Notes: a model not told the origin generated them from the letters alone. 64,000 nucleotides of DNA from Cubamyces lactineus (GCA_022376465.1 JACDTU010000007.1:992001-1056000); one strand, 5' to 3'. Shown: positions 1 to 10,879, numbered from the stretch's first letter. Made by a program: numbers and translations.

Positions 1-170
1 AGACCGTGGCCAATGGATCTCTGGGGTCTCTACAGAAGATTGTGGTCGAGGGTCGAGGTTCTCGAGAGTTGCTTGAAGAGCATATCCGAAAGACGTGCCC
101 TACGCTCCATTCGCGCTCTCTGGTCTCACTTGTCGCAGTAGGAAAACACCCTGAATGGATGAACACTTAG
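1..170 (+). CDS. 3' end of an unidentified gene (possibly F-box/LRR type)
   Basis: An open frame starting at base 3 encodes 55 residues and ends with TAG at 168-170. The 5' part lies outside the window. The peptide contains SLQKIVVEGRGSRELLEEHI and ends in KHPEWMNT. Its composition resembles the last leucine-rich segment of fungal F-box proteins, but no diagnostic motif is visible, so the family is a guess. The stop is followed at once by GTAAGT (171), and CTAACCACAG ends at 220. This would make a 50-nt intron in the 3' untranslated region, or else the last coding exon has been misread. Confidence 0.4.
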   Translation, partial: TVANGSLGSLQKIVVEGRGSRELLEEHIRKTCPTLHSRSLVSLVAVGKHPEWMNT

Positions 171-220
171 GTAAGTAACAAGTCTGCGTATAGAAGCGGC
201 CATCAATGACTAACCACAGG

Positions 221-1702
221 ATCATGGCACATGTGTGCTCTGCTTATATTCAAGGATTAGAGTTGCTCGCTTGCTCATTCCGACGAACAGTTCCCTTCGT
301 ACTCATGACCATGACACGTTGTGGTGAATATATTGGATGCCGTTGTGAACTGTATACCTACACGATTTACTAGAGATGACCGATACGCCCTGCACCTCAC
401 CATGTTCGCCAGTCCCATAGCATTTCACGCATTCCTTAACAAGCCAGTAGTAGATATATGCGTGCCGGTCAGGCCGCCAATTGACCGCGCCAATCGTCAA
501 TCAAGGCCACGGCGCTTAGTGTGAGCTCACCAAGTCGCGCAATACGCGTGTGAGGCGACTCATAGACGATCTCATCTCTTCGACAGCCTGGGTTCGCCGG
601 CAAACACTCCTTTGCGCATCCGTGTTCATAAAAGAATAGACATAAGCAGTCACAAGACACCGGGATAAGCGTTCGCGTAGACGCTATGACCCTTTGTGTA
701 CGAGAAAAAGCACCGGTAAGTCATGAAGAGCCCTGTTCACGATATTCTTTCTACCTGAGTGATTACCGGGACTGGACAGAAAAACGACGTAGCTTCTAGC
801 GTTGTGAAGACTTAGGTGTGCTTTTGGGCCCCGTCCAAGTGCGCTTTCAACTGGAGCCACTTGATGCTGCCATAAGTGGATGAGGCCCTCTGGAGTTGCT
901 GGCACATGCAATGCAGCCCCAGCAACTCCTCCAGCGATGCAGCCGATGACTCCTATGATGCGCCTACTCCGTAAGTACTCAGAGTAATCATTTTCACGTA
1001 CACATATTTTGCTCTTCCAATTGGTGCGGTCCAGGCGTCCGCGCCAAGCTTGGACGCCGCTGATCCTCCAAGCTACCGCTGCGCCTGGCGCTTGCGTTGC
1101 GTCGGGCCCGGCGGGATCGCACTGGTGGGCTGAGTATCGCAACTTTGCAAACTTTACCCCCCCCCCCCCTTCCTTCCCGTACATATACCACGCCTACGTC
1201 ATGGCCGACATGCCTTACCTTTGCCTCCCTCATCCACCAATTTCTTCGTCTCGGTGTCCGCCTGAGCGAGCACCGACGGCAGCCATCAGACACTTTCTCG
1301 TCTTTCATGGTATTGCCATGCTGCTACGAGACCCGAGCGCCCGCGCCCCTACAAAGTGGCTCGCGCCTTGCTGTTCATCTAAGCTCGGTGTCAGAGATGC
1401 TCGCGCAGTCACCTACAGCTATCCATGTGGCGGAACAGTCCAAGAGCAGAGGCCAAGGGGATATCGAGATGGCTGAGGGCTGTCAAAGCGCCTATCCGAA
1501 CGAAGTATACATATGTTGGCGAGACCCTTTTCCCCGGGGCTCAGCGCGCTTCGCTTTAGCCACTGGCACCTCTACCCGTGCGACGCGTCCTCTCTCTGTT
1601 TCCTTCCACATCCACCACTCATCACCTCTCGCCGAATACCTGTTCACTCACCCCCTTCCGCGCCCCCATACATACAGTAATTTACCCATCGGTCCGGCCG
1701 AC
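221..1702. other. Intergenic, no supported gene
   Basis: I find no convincing coding frame on either strand. A run of 13 C bases lies at 1157-1169. The second half (about 1580-1700) is pyrimidine-rich, as is usual for fungal promoter and 5' leader sequence, and leads into the gene at 1703. Overlapping open frames on both strands between 684 and 1476 have shadow-like composition and no splice-consistent continuation. Confidence 0.5.
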
Positions 1703-4700
1703 ATGAATAGTAGGCCGCCTGTGAAACCGGCCGGTAACCCTGCTCGTGGGCAGGCGGGACCGAGTCTCGTCAATGCCCCCACAACTCACGCAACGCGGCC
1801 GGTGCAACCTGGCGCGGTAGCAGAAGACCGGTCGCGCCGCAAAGACGCGGAACGGCACCAGCCCAAAGTCCTCGAGAAGGGTCCCTCGGCGAACGGTAAT
1901 TACCTCACATATCTCACGGTATCATTGGTGGCTTATGAGTTACGGGAACCCCGACAAGACCAGGGGAAGAATGTGGTAACGTCGCCTCGTGCGAAGGATA
2001 TTAAACATGTGGCTAAGCCTGCGCCCGCGACGATTCGTTGCACCACAACGCCCATCGATGCGCCGTACGCGGCACTGACCACCTCAATCAAGGCCAACGA
2101 GACGCCACCAAAGTCTACCAGGGAAACGGCAGGACCGTCGTCGGCGACATCTAGCCCAAGCAAGACAAGACGTCAGGGCGATACCACGGGGCTAAAGCCC
2201 GGACAGCGTGATCTCAGTTGGGTTCCCGTAAGGTCCACGATCACGCCGATTGGTATGTCTGTCAGAATGTCCCGTTCGTCTCCGTCTTTACTGATCGTAC
2301 TCGCCCTCTCATAGATTCCGGTCATTCCACGCCGGCACTTGTCGACAGACCTGGGAATACCATGCGGTCAACAGGATTGTCCTCTAGATCCGTTGCGCCT
2401 GGGGGCGGCTCGAAGGAAGATATCGTGTTAGAACAACTGATTGACAAGGTGAAGCAGTTCCGTGAGACGGTGAAGAGCCGACCACCCTACCCTCGTGTGG
2501 ACGCCAAGCGTTCTCTGGCCGGAAAAGCTAAGATCAACGTACGTCAATTGCCTCACAGCTCTTCTACATGGTGCTCACAATGAACGCCGATACACAGGCC
2601 GCTACACAGGTTGGCTCTCCTCTTCCTGCAGCCTCCTCTTCAACGGCTCCTTCCGTGCAACAATCTGGCCCCAAAGCGCCAGAACCCAAAGCCATGCGTA
2701 GCGTTGGGGTGCAAGCCTTTGCATCCGGTGACTCAAACCGTGCGCCGAGCGCAGCAGCAAAGGCGCCAACCGTCACGTCGCCCAAGGGTAAAGAGAAGGT
2801 GACGACGACGACGGGCATTCAAGCGCAAGCTGATCCGTCCGTTAAGCCCTCACGCCCAGCACCTCATCCTGAACGGAAGCAAGCTGTCGCCGCAGATCCT
2901 TCCCCCACTGGCCACCGCGCTGCCACCGCGAGCCCGTCGAAGAGTCAGCATCCCGTAGGGACGACAGAGACTCGAAAGCCCGCAGAGTCAATCAAGACTC
3001 GAAAGCCCACGGAGACGGCAAAGCCAGTGTCCGCATTCCTGACGCGCACACCGCAAGAGAAAGCTGCGGTATCCCGTCCTTCAGACAATAGTGCCTCAAA
3101 GCCCGCTGCGAAGCCGGCCCAGCCCCAAGCAGCGTGTAGGGATACTCCCCGAGCTGGAGTGAACAGTACCGTTGCCGCATTCGAATCGACTCGCCCACGC
3201 CCACGCCCTCCGAAGCCAGCTACAGTCACGACAAAAGCTGCAGCTCCTCGCGACTCCCCGAAGGAGACGGCTCCAACTAAGAAGGCTCCGGTAGCTGCGT
3301 CTCCTAGCGAACCTTCCACTATGCACAGCGTCCCCGCAAAGTCTGCAACCACAGCACAACGTGATCGTCCGCACCAACATGTAAGTCTCAGTCCGTTCCT
3401 TGTGCGCCGATATCTGCTAACGAACTACACACAGGCGGAACCCAGTACGAAAGCTCGCGAGCCCGTACCTCCTCCTATGACGGCTAGTCCTTCGGAGGCT
3501 CCTGCGGCAGAGATCCATCCGAAGGCCTCTGCGACGGTGTCTCGCCCCGCTCCCAAGGAACCGACCTCCGGCAAGGCAGCCGATCAGAGTTCTCTGGCGA
3601 AGAGCTCGTTCCTCCTGCGTCCTGTGACTACCACTCCCAAGGCGTCTGAGAAGCGACCGCAAGCCGCGGATAGTGGGTCTCTCACATCGTCTGCATCCCC
3701 TGCAGCGGTTAGAACCACAGCGGCCAAAGCGGTTCCGCCGAGCCCCGGGTCCAAGCCCCGCCGGTCGGAGGACGTGCGCATAGACAAGGCACCCAGCCCC
3801 AAGCCTCAACTCCGCGCGGAAGAAGGACGCACTGGCCCGACTCCCAGCCACAAGCCTCGCCGGTCAGAGGACGTGCGCATGAGCCCACCGCATAGTCCCA
3901 AGCCTCGCCGTGAGGCAGGGCGTATGGACCCTCCACCCGCCATTCCTAAGCGTCCCTCGACCGCGGAAGCTAGCACTTCCTCAGCGGCTACCCGACCTCT
4001 CCAGCCCAAACCAGTTCCGCGGCCTGTGTCCGAATCGGTCTGTAGCGAGCGCATCACGTCAATGGTGTCATACGTGCCTTCCGTGGTCTCTGTCAAGGAG
4101 GGGCCGCAGCATCAGCTCAGGCTCTCGAAGGCAGATACCGTGTTCTCCTCAGCGGGGTCCATTCTGCATTGCACGTCTCCGCTTCAGGCCTTGACTAGGG
4201 ATCTCGCTCGTACGTCGTCCGAGGCGAGCACCTCACATGGATCTGTCAGGCAATCTGGCTCTAGTGCGGCGTCGGTGGCTTTCTCGGCTGCTGGCTCGGA
4301 AGCCACAGTCTCTAAGACTACGGTCATAGAGCGCGCACGGCGCGAGCCCAGTCTGCAATCCATCCCGCGTTCCTTCACCATCGCATCGTCAGAGGATACC
4401 TCCTCCATCAGGTCTGCAGATATCTTCGCTGTCCTAGAACATATCCCTCAGGACACCGACACCAGCTCAGGCTACTCTTCCATCACTCATTCTCCGGCAT
4501 TGGTAGGCAACAAGCCTCTGCCGCACGCGCCATCGCGATCCTCGTCGGTCCTGGCTGCAGAAAGCCTGGCGAAGCTGGACGAGAGCATCGCGAGATTGGA
4601 ACTCTTTGCCCCCACAACGAAGTCCGCCATGAAGCAGCGGGCTGACTTGGTGAGTTGCACCTTGGGCGACGGGTACGCGATGGTGGACGCGAATGACGTT

Positions 4701-5393
4701 CCTGGCTCCGATGAGCTCTCCGCGGGGCCGTCAAAGCTCCAAAGCAGCAAAGCAGTCCGCTTCAACGTGGCCTTCCCGAACCATTCGGAGTCTACCCTGT
4801 CGTCGTCACCGACGTCCGATACGGATAGCCATGGATCTCCCGGGAAGGGGAAAGCACGCGCTCCTAAGGCTACGGCAGCTTCCCCTACGGATGGCCCTCC
4901 GCGATACTCCTCGCTATCACCCCTCAAGGGCGGTTTCGCTGCTGATTCGTCCACGTCGCTCTCCGTCCGTGGCCGTAGGGAGCGTAGCCAGAGCGACGTG
5001 ACAGGCACCCGCCTTCAGCACTCTCGGAGCGTACCCTTCTTGTGTCGCACTTCGACAAAGCTGCAAAAGCTCAAGGAGAACCACGCTCGGGAACAACAGG
5101 AGCAGTCGTTGTATGCCAACCAACAGGCTTCTCGGTCGGCAGCGTCTCTGGGCACTGGAGCGGCTCGCCGTCGCCTCGCCTGGGGAGAAGATGAGGAGCC
5201 CGTGAAACGCTCCGCGGCGAAGAAGCTTTGGGACAGGGCGAAGAACGGGCTCGGACTGGGCAAGAAGGAGGAGCAGCCCCCGAAGTACAAGCCGCCCGCT
5301 GTCACTTGGATGACGCCGGCGAGCAACGTCCAGCGCGTTCGTCGTATGCCGGATTGGTGGCCCGCGGAGAAGGAGAGCGTCATGCCCCCATGA
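1703..5393 (+). CDS. Large disordered Ser/Pro/Ala/Lys-rich orphan protein
   Basis: The model has four exons: 1703-2252, 2315-2538, 2598-3380 and 3435-5393. They sum to 1,172 codons (1,171 residues plus stop), and all three GT..AG introns join in phase (GTATGT, GTACGT and GTAAGT donors). Nearly the whole protein is low in complexity and rich in Ser, Pro, Ala, Thr and Lys, so it should be intrinsically disordered. Around 3740-3960 a short basic module of the form KPRRSEDVR recurs, with related KPRREAGR and IPKRPST pieces, resembling SH3-ligand or CDK/14-3-3-type linear motifs. The C-terminus, from about 5060, is charged and possibly helical (LQKLKENHAREQQEQ) and ends in a Trp-containing basic segment (RMPDWWPAEKE). 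I see no catalytic domain, signal peptide or membrane span. A scaffold role in cytoskeleton or polarity would fit the composition but is only inference. Confidence 0.75.
3381..3434 (+). other. Stop-free 54-nt intron in the disordered-protein gene
   Basis: The GTAAGT donor and ACACAG acceptor are good. The intron is 54 nt, a multiple of three, with no in-frame stop, so retaining it would add 18 residues without breaking the frame. Confidence 0.6.
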
Positions 5394-5971
5394 AACAACA
5401 CCCTTGCGCCTTTCTGCCTATATCTTTATTTGGTTCGCTCTTCATTGGCATGTTGCTCGCGCATCCTGGAAGGTTTTGGTTCTTTCGTTTCGTAATATCG
5501 TTTCTTTGGTTGTCTCATCTTGTATCATAGCCACGTATGCCCCTTATGCCCCTATGCCCTCTATGCCCTCTATGCCCCACCTATGCCATCCTTTGCTTTG
5601 TAGATTATCACACGTTTGTAGTTCTTATACCCTCGCACATATAGTACCCGCCGTCTTCGCAATCTTTTGAATCAAATTGTCTCCTGCATTCTGCGCCTCA
5701 AACGGCTCACGATGAGCTCATCCTGACGAGCCTTTGCTGCGCAAACACGCCGCGCACGATTGGCCAAGGTGAGGGCGAGCAAACGACAAGACCTGCCCGA
5801 AGCGGATGCAGCGAGGTTGGTGGCAGTGTTTCGATATCTGCTTTGTGATCGGGGGATCTCGATTTGTCAGACGGAGGCGAGTGACTCCGAGCGTGCGCCG
5901 TCTCCTCCCAAAATGCTTATGCCTCTTGCGCTCGCCGTCTCTGCCTTTCTCCCTCCCCCTCGCTATTCGAC
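5394..5971 (+). other. Intergenic between the orphan gene and NAR1
   Basis: This holds the T-rich 3' region of the upstream gene, a small tandem repeat (5536-5587) and the leader of NAR1. I see no gene. Confidence 0.5.
5536..5587 (+). repeat. TATGCCC(C/T) minisatellite
   Basis: About six imperfect 8-11-nt units beginning TATGCC lie in tandem about 140 nt downstream of the orphan gene's stop codon, probably in or near its 3' untranslated region. Confidence 0.7.
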
Positions 5972-8294
5972 ATGGCTTTTTCAGGTGCCTTGGTATGCAT
6001 CGTTGACTGTTCGAGAGCGACGGAATGATGCTGAACGAATGGCTAGACGCTCACCGATCTGAATGACTTCATAACGCCCTCCCAAGCGTGCATCAAGCCT
6101 GTGGAACAGACTAATAAGCCAGAACCACAAGACCTCGGCGCAGCTGCAGTGCGTGCGCAGATCGCTCTTTGATATGACTAGCAATTCACGCTTTAGTACA
6201 GACGCAAATCCAGGTAGACTCCTCGGGCTCGTATTACGAGGTAACGGCGAACGGCGGCTCCTCAAGCACCTCCGGCCAGAATACCAAGCAGAAACTGACA
6301 ACCGCGGAGATCAGCCTCAATGACTGCCTTGCGTGCAGGTGCGTGTTCAGTGATAAGCCCCACCGATGCGTTCTCACAACTAGTGCAGCGGTTGTATTAC
6401 CTCCGCAGAATCCGTCCTGATCACCATGCAGTCCCATACCGAGGTCCTCAATTTCCTCGACAACAATCCTCCGCGATCCTCGCCCTCCCACAAGGTCCCC
6501 GTGATCTCTATCGCGCCTCAATCTCTCGCATCCCTTGCCGCCTCCCTCTCCTCCACCTCTTCGCAAACAGTGAGCTTGCTCCAAGTCCTCCGGCGCGTCC
6601 GCGCGTTCTGTACATCTGCCCTTGGATTCGCACACGTCTACGACACGACTTTCGCGCGACATCTTTCCTTGCTCGAGCACGCAAGGGAGTTCAAGGAGCG
6701 GAAAGAAGGCAAGGGTGACGGCAAGCTGCCGATGCTCGCGAGTGCATGTCCGGGGTGGGTGTGCTACGCGGAGAAGACGCATGCCGAAATGCTACCGTTC
6801 ATTGCGCGAACGAAGAGTCCACAGCAGGTCATGGGTACGCTCGTGAAGGAGTGGCTCGGAGAGAAATGGGGCAAACGGTACGTCCATCTGGTCCCCCTGC
6901 CTGCGAATTTCCACGCTCACTATCACGGATTGTCGCTGATCTTCGGCCACTGCGTGCTTCCACGATAATTGCCCCGCACGATTCGCCTTCCGCTCAATGA
7001 ACTGATCGCCTGTTCTCACCCCCACTCCGCTTATCTGCACCCATCTCCGGATCGCTGCCCCTGCGAACGCGCGCTGGCCAACAGCCCGGACGAGATCTAC
7101 CATGTCACGGTCATGCCGTGCTACGACAAGAAGCTCGAAGCTTCGCGGCAGGACTTTTACAACGAGGTGTACGCAACACGGGACGTCGACTGCGTGCTCA
7201 CAACAGGCGAGCTGCAGCTTCTGATGCAAGAGAAGGGATGGGACCTGTCCACACCCGTCCCCGGCGGGAATCTGCCTTCACTCCCGCGTGCCGCTCACTT
7301 TGACCTGGACGACATCTCTCTCGGCCTCGCTGCTGCCGACTCAGGACAGCCCGAGCTCCCCGAGCTTCTCGCACATCCAGGCACCAGCTCCGGCTCGTAC
7401 CTGCACTCGCTCATCACGTCAATCATAGCGTCGCATCCGGATCCAGCTGCACTTGTGCTCTCCACGCGCACCGTACGCGGGGCCGACTACGAAGAGTATA
7501 CGCTCACGGACACCACGACAGGCACCGTCGTCTTCCGCGGTGCAAAGTGCTACGGGTTCCGCAACCTCCAGAACGTGGTGCGCAAGGTCGGGCGCGACGC
7601 AGGCGTGCAAGTTGGGCGCGGGGCCGCCGGACGGATGGCGGGGTTGCGTGGACGTGGGCGGGCGGTCAGGCGGGGAGGCGCGTCAGGTGCGGCGGCGGCG
7701 GGACAAGAAGACGATAACAAAGGCTACGATTACGTCGAGGTCATGGCGTGCCCGGGCGGATGTGTGAACGGAGGCGGGCAACTACGACCCGTCCAAGCAC
7801 AGGCAGCACCCGCAGCCGCCAGTCAAACAGCAGAGACAGACGCGGAGGGCTTTGCTCGCAACTGGACGGAGAGCGGGGTGCGCCTTGACAAGCCACCCGC
7901 GGCACTGGGCGTGGACGAGCCGTTCCCTGCTGCGCCCGTCGGTCCGAAGTGGGGCGACAAGGAGTGGACGCGGAAAGTCGAGGCGGCGTACTGGCACGTC
8001 CTGCCGACCCCTCCCACGACTCCTCCCGCGGAACCAGAACAGGACAAGGGCGGCGTGTCGAAGTTGGCAACAAGTCTTGGGTGTGCAGATTTTGACTACG
8101 CAGACGAGCTTGCGGGGAAAGTCCTGCTCGAGGTCACGTCCGGGGCCAGCACCACTGAACCGAGCGTGAAGAAAGAAGGGGTAAGGTGGACAGACGATTT
8201 GCCAGGAGAGGCCGAGGAGCGAAGGAGGGCGCTGTTCAGGACGCAGTATCGCGCGGTCGAGAGTGAGGTTGTCGGCCTCGCGGTGAAGTGGTGA
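5972..8294 (+). CDS. NAR1: Cytosolic Fe-S cluster assembly factor Nar1 (IOP1/NARFL family)
   Basis: Nar1 is the iron-only-hydrogenase-like component of the cytosolic Fe-S assembly (CIA) machinery. It links the Cfd1-Nbp35 scaffold to the targeting complex. Exons: 5972-5992, 6047-6148, 6202-6338, 6389-6877 and 7085-8294, giving 652 residues. The N-terminus [25 protein letters not shown] is typical of the family. The N-terminal cluster cysteines are visible at about residue 22 and in CLACSGC (about 83-89), a motif formed across an intron. The hydrogenase-like core has SACPGWVCYAEK, VMPCYDKKLEA and MACPGGCVNGGGQ, which supply the other cluster ligands. The protein ends in ...AVKW, a C-terminal Trp like those in CIA client recognition motifs. 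Yeast Nar1 is 491 residues; the extra length here is in low-complexity linkers. The fourth intron (6878-7084, 207 nt) is long for this locus, and reading into it would stop at 6966-6968. Confidence 0.95.
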
Positions 8295-8949
8295 TTGGGA
8301 ATATGTGCTGGTAAGCCTGCGCTCACCGGCATGTTAGTGGCTGAGAGCTTGTATACCTAAATGTGTATAGATTGTACGATTGCACGCATAGCGATCAATC
8401 AGAGAACGCCATTCACACTCTCAGTGTGCTAGGTGCTCCAGACTCCAAGACCGCGCGAAGCCATAGGTTGGCACGTCCAAGGAATCCAGTGGCCACGACG
8501 CAGGGAACCTAGACACGGATCGGGGACCTGGCGTGTTTCGACGCCTTCGAGCTCAGAACGAGTCAGAGCCGGTATCCACACCTATGTGCTCTAAATTTGA
8601 GGATTAATGTTCGACCTCTAGGTCGAGAGGCCCGGAGACTCTTGTTTCTCTCAGGCTCGGGTGTGCTACACTGACGAGAAATACATAACAGCTCCAATAT
8701 TGGGTACCGCCTGACTATTCCCACAGTCAACTCTTGAATATCAAGCTACTCAGGAGGATGCCCAAAGTCTGAAGCTAACGCCGACGCCGACTTGAATATT
8801 AATGTCCGCCCGAGACACTATGATCCCGCCTTGAGACGCCTTTGCTGGTGAGCCAGTATGTTTGAAGTTGCGTCACATTTAGATATCCAGCCACATTTAC
8901 TGGTTAATCTGTTGGGTTTAACGGACGCAGACGTTTGATGCGCTCTATA
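8295..8949. other. Intergenic, no supported gene
   Basis: This is the NAR1 3' flank. I see no coding signal, RNA gene or clear repeat up to the left end of the inverted-repeat element at 8950. Confidence 0.5.
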
Positions 8950-8979
8950 AGGGGTGCTCAATTCTTATCGGTCGGTCGT
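8943..8979 (+). repeat. Left terminal inverted repeat of MITE-like element
   Basis: The core AGGGGTGCTC at 8950-8959 is followed by an AT-rich spacer and GTCGGTCGG. It pairs as an imperfect inverted repeat with 9866-9902. The ten core bases match exactly, and the wider 37-nt arms match at most positions. Confidence 0.7.
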
Positions 8980-9895
8980 GTTGAAGTGAATGGGCGTGCG
9001 CGGGGCGATGAACAAGTGCGCGAAACCTACGGTGAGGGCTCGCTAAACGCGTCTCTAGCACAACGGACATTGCCCAATCGTCCGCTCAGGGCAAAGTGCT
9101 GCAGAAGGGAGGCTATTGGATACCTTTCCCTAAGTAAGGACAAACCCTGCCAAAGCCCTACAGTAGGGCTGAGGAGGCCAGTAAAAGGCTTTGTACGAGT
9201 TTAACTCTGCGTGGATTCGCTGACAAACGTCTGACAAGGTATCCAAGCGTAGTGCTGCCGCAATGCAAGGCAACCTTGAAGGCAAGGCATACCTTGCCTT
9301 GACGGCATCTCGGCATGGGCCACCTTGAAGCGCCGTGAGCTAGACTGCAAGGCGCCTTCAAGCTCCTTCAAGGCAAAGCACCGCCAGAGCCTCTCTCCAA
9401 GAAAGGCAATTTGTTCATCATGTGACGAGTGCAGCCGTCGGCCCAGACATTCCCGCCGGCGCTTGTTGCGCAACCTCAAAGAATACCTGAATACGGTGCG
9501 TTGTGGGCATCCTCGATGAGGGGTAGTTGTGAAAGTCGTAAAATTCGGAGTGTCCGACACATTCCAGCTATACAGAAGCATATTAAGTTTAGTTCAATGC
9601 CTCCTCTGCCTCGTACGAGGTTGAGGATCGACGCAAGAACCTGCGGGAGCTTCCGCCTTGCAAGGTACTTCAAGGTACTTCAAGGTCACCTTGAAGCGCT
9701 TCAAGGCAACTTCCAATTGAAACTCCGCTACCTTGAAGGCGCCTTTACCTTGCATTGCGGCAGCACTATCCAAGCGTGTCGCGTCGTCCTTGCATTGTCA
9801 TACCCCGAAGATGCGCATATGCCCGTGGTGTACCCATCAAAGCCTCCTTGCGACCGACCGACCGACCGGCCGACCGACAAGAAACGAGCACCCCT
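8950..9895. mobile_element. Non-autonomous inverted-repeat DNA transposon (MITE-like), about 946 bp
   Basis: The element is bounded by a perfect ten-base terminal inverted repeat, AGGGGTGCTC (8950-8959) and its complement (9886-9895), inside longer imperfect arms. A second, inner inverted pair of 21 identical bases lies at 9250-9270 and 9748-9768. The interior has at least eight copies of CCTTGAAG or its complement CTTCAAGG (for example 9275, 9323, 9355, 9365, 9670, 9680, 9689, 9732), several in tandem around 9661-9705. There is no transposase frame. Flanking bases are TATA on the left and ATTT on the right, so no target duplication can be called with confidence. PIF/Harbinger or hAT origin is possible, but the family is not determined. 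Confidence 0.6.
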
Positions 9896-9902
9896 ATTTG
9901 AG
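9866..9902 (-). repeat. Right terminal inverted repeat of MITE-like element
   Basis: This is the complement of the left arm: the core GAGCACCCCT lies at 9886-9895. Directly inside it is a short run of GACC units (9852-9878) matching the GGTC-rich part of the left arm. Confidence 0.7.
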
Positions 9903-10311
9903 AATGAGGGGATTGAGTGCAAGATATCATTAGCCAGCTATGAGACTATGCGAGCCAGTGCGCACGAATATACTATACAGGTTGCCATCGAGGACCCGTA
10001 TCGCGCAGCGATAGACGGATAGCAGGGGGTTGTTCCTACGGATGTGCGTACGTGCATGTGTATGAGGGCAACGAGACGAACGAATTAGAGAAAGGATAGA
10101 TATAGATATAGCCAATAGCGAATATATGAATACAACACATTCGTAGTGTGCAGATGGACGTGCTGGACGTGTGCGTGGATGGTGTCGAAAGCAGGAGCGA
10201 AGTTCGACAGCAAGCGATACAGCAATGGGAGAGACTAGGCGAGATGTAGTGTAGCGTGTGGGATCTGTGGGTGATGCGGAAAGACGGTGCAGGGCTGGTC
10301 GAGGGAGGATG
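9896..10311. other. Intergenic, no supported gene
   Basis: Right flank of the MITE-like element and 3' flank of the minus-strand Cys-rich gene. No gene seen. Confidence 0.5.
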
Positions 10312-10831
10312 CTACCGGCGGCGCTGGCTGTAGAAGGGGTAGCATTCCGGGCAGAACTCGGGTCTGACGGCGGTCACGGTCTCCGACGCGTCAGGCCCGT
10401 AGTACTGTGTATCCCGGAGATCATCAGCTCGTATCATTGGACCGGCCACACGGAAAGGGAACGTACGCGCTCGCATTGACAGTTGTGGCACGGAGTGCGG
10501 TGACGGCGCGAGAGGGTGCACCACTGGTTCTCGCAGTCAATCTTGCGCAGTTTCCTGGTCTGTACAATGATTCCGGTCACTAAACGGAGACAAAAGGGCA
10601 ACAAAGGAAGACGCACGATGATGTAGTGCTGTAAAGAGCGAAAGGTGACGTCAATATAAGCTGAAGCGCCCGCGTCGAAGCTATCAGGGGCACTCACACC
10701 GCAGCCGTACTTGGTTCCTTCGCTGCAAACGCGGGTGTTAGAGCGGGGCGAGAACAGAGATGGAAGAGGGCATGGGGAAGAGGGAGAGAACGGAAGCGAG
10801 GGACCGAGACTCACGTTTCGAGGCAGCACAT
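10312..10831 (-). CDS. Small Cys-rich basic protein (79 aa) in five tiny exons
   Basis: Read on the minus strand, the exons are 10815-10831, 10698-10722, 10617-10628, 10467-10559 and 10312-10404 (17, 25, 12, 93 and 93 nt). They sum to 80 codons with every splice phase agreeing and GT..AG ends throughout. The product begins MCCLETEGTKYGCGHYIITR and has a middle with DCENQWC and CHNCQC. The C-terminal half has EFCPECYPF and ends SQRRR. The CxxC-type pairs suggest a small zinc-binding fold. I know this layout (CGHY..., Cys pairs, YYGPD...) as a recurring unnamed basidiomycete type, but cannot name a function. An in-frame ATG at 10879 would add 16 residues; I prefer the shorter start because the conserved-looking part begins at MCCLE. 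A TATAAAG lies far upstream (11141-11147, minus strand). Confidence 0.75.
10617..10628 (-). other. 12-nt microexon
   Basis: This encodes HYII between a 69-nt and a 57-nt intron (donor GTGAGT upstream, GTGCGT downstream). Skipping it would keep the frame and remove exactly four residues next to the GCG-H motif. Confidence 0.65.
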
Positions 10832-10879
10832 GTTGGACGGCACAGCAGCAGTGATGGAAAGCTTAAAAGCTAGGGCCAT

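Noticed and set aside
1157..1169. Run of 13 C bases considered as a functional element
   Set aside because: A lone homopolymer without structure around it; likely a simple mononucleotide tract.
9851..9880. GACC tandem units considered as a separate microsatellite
   Set aside because: They form part of the right inverted-repeat arm of the MITE-like element, with a matching GGTC part in the left arm.
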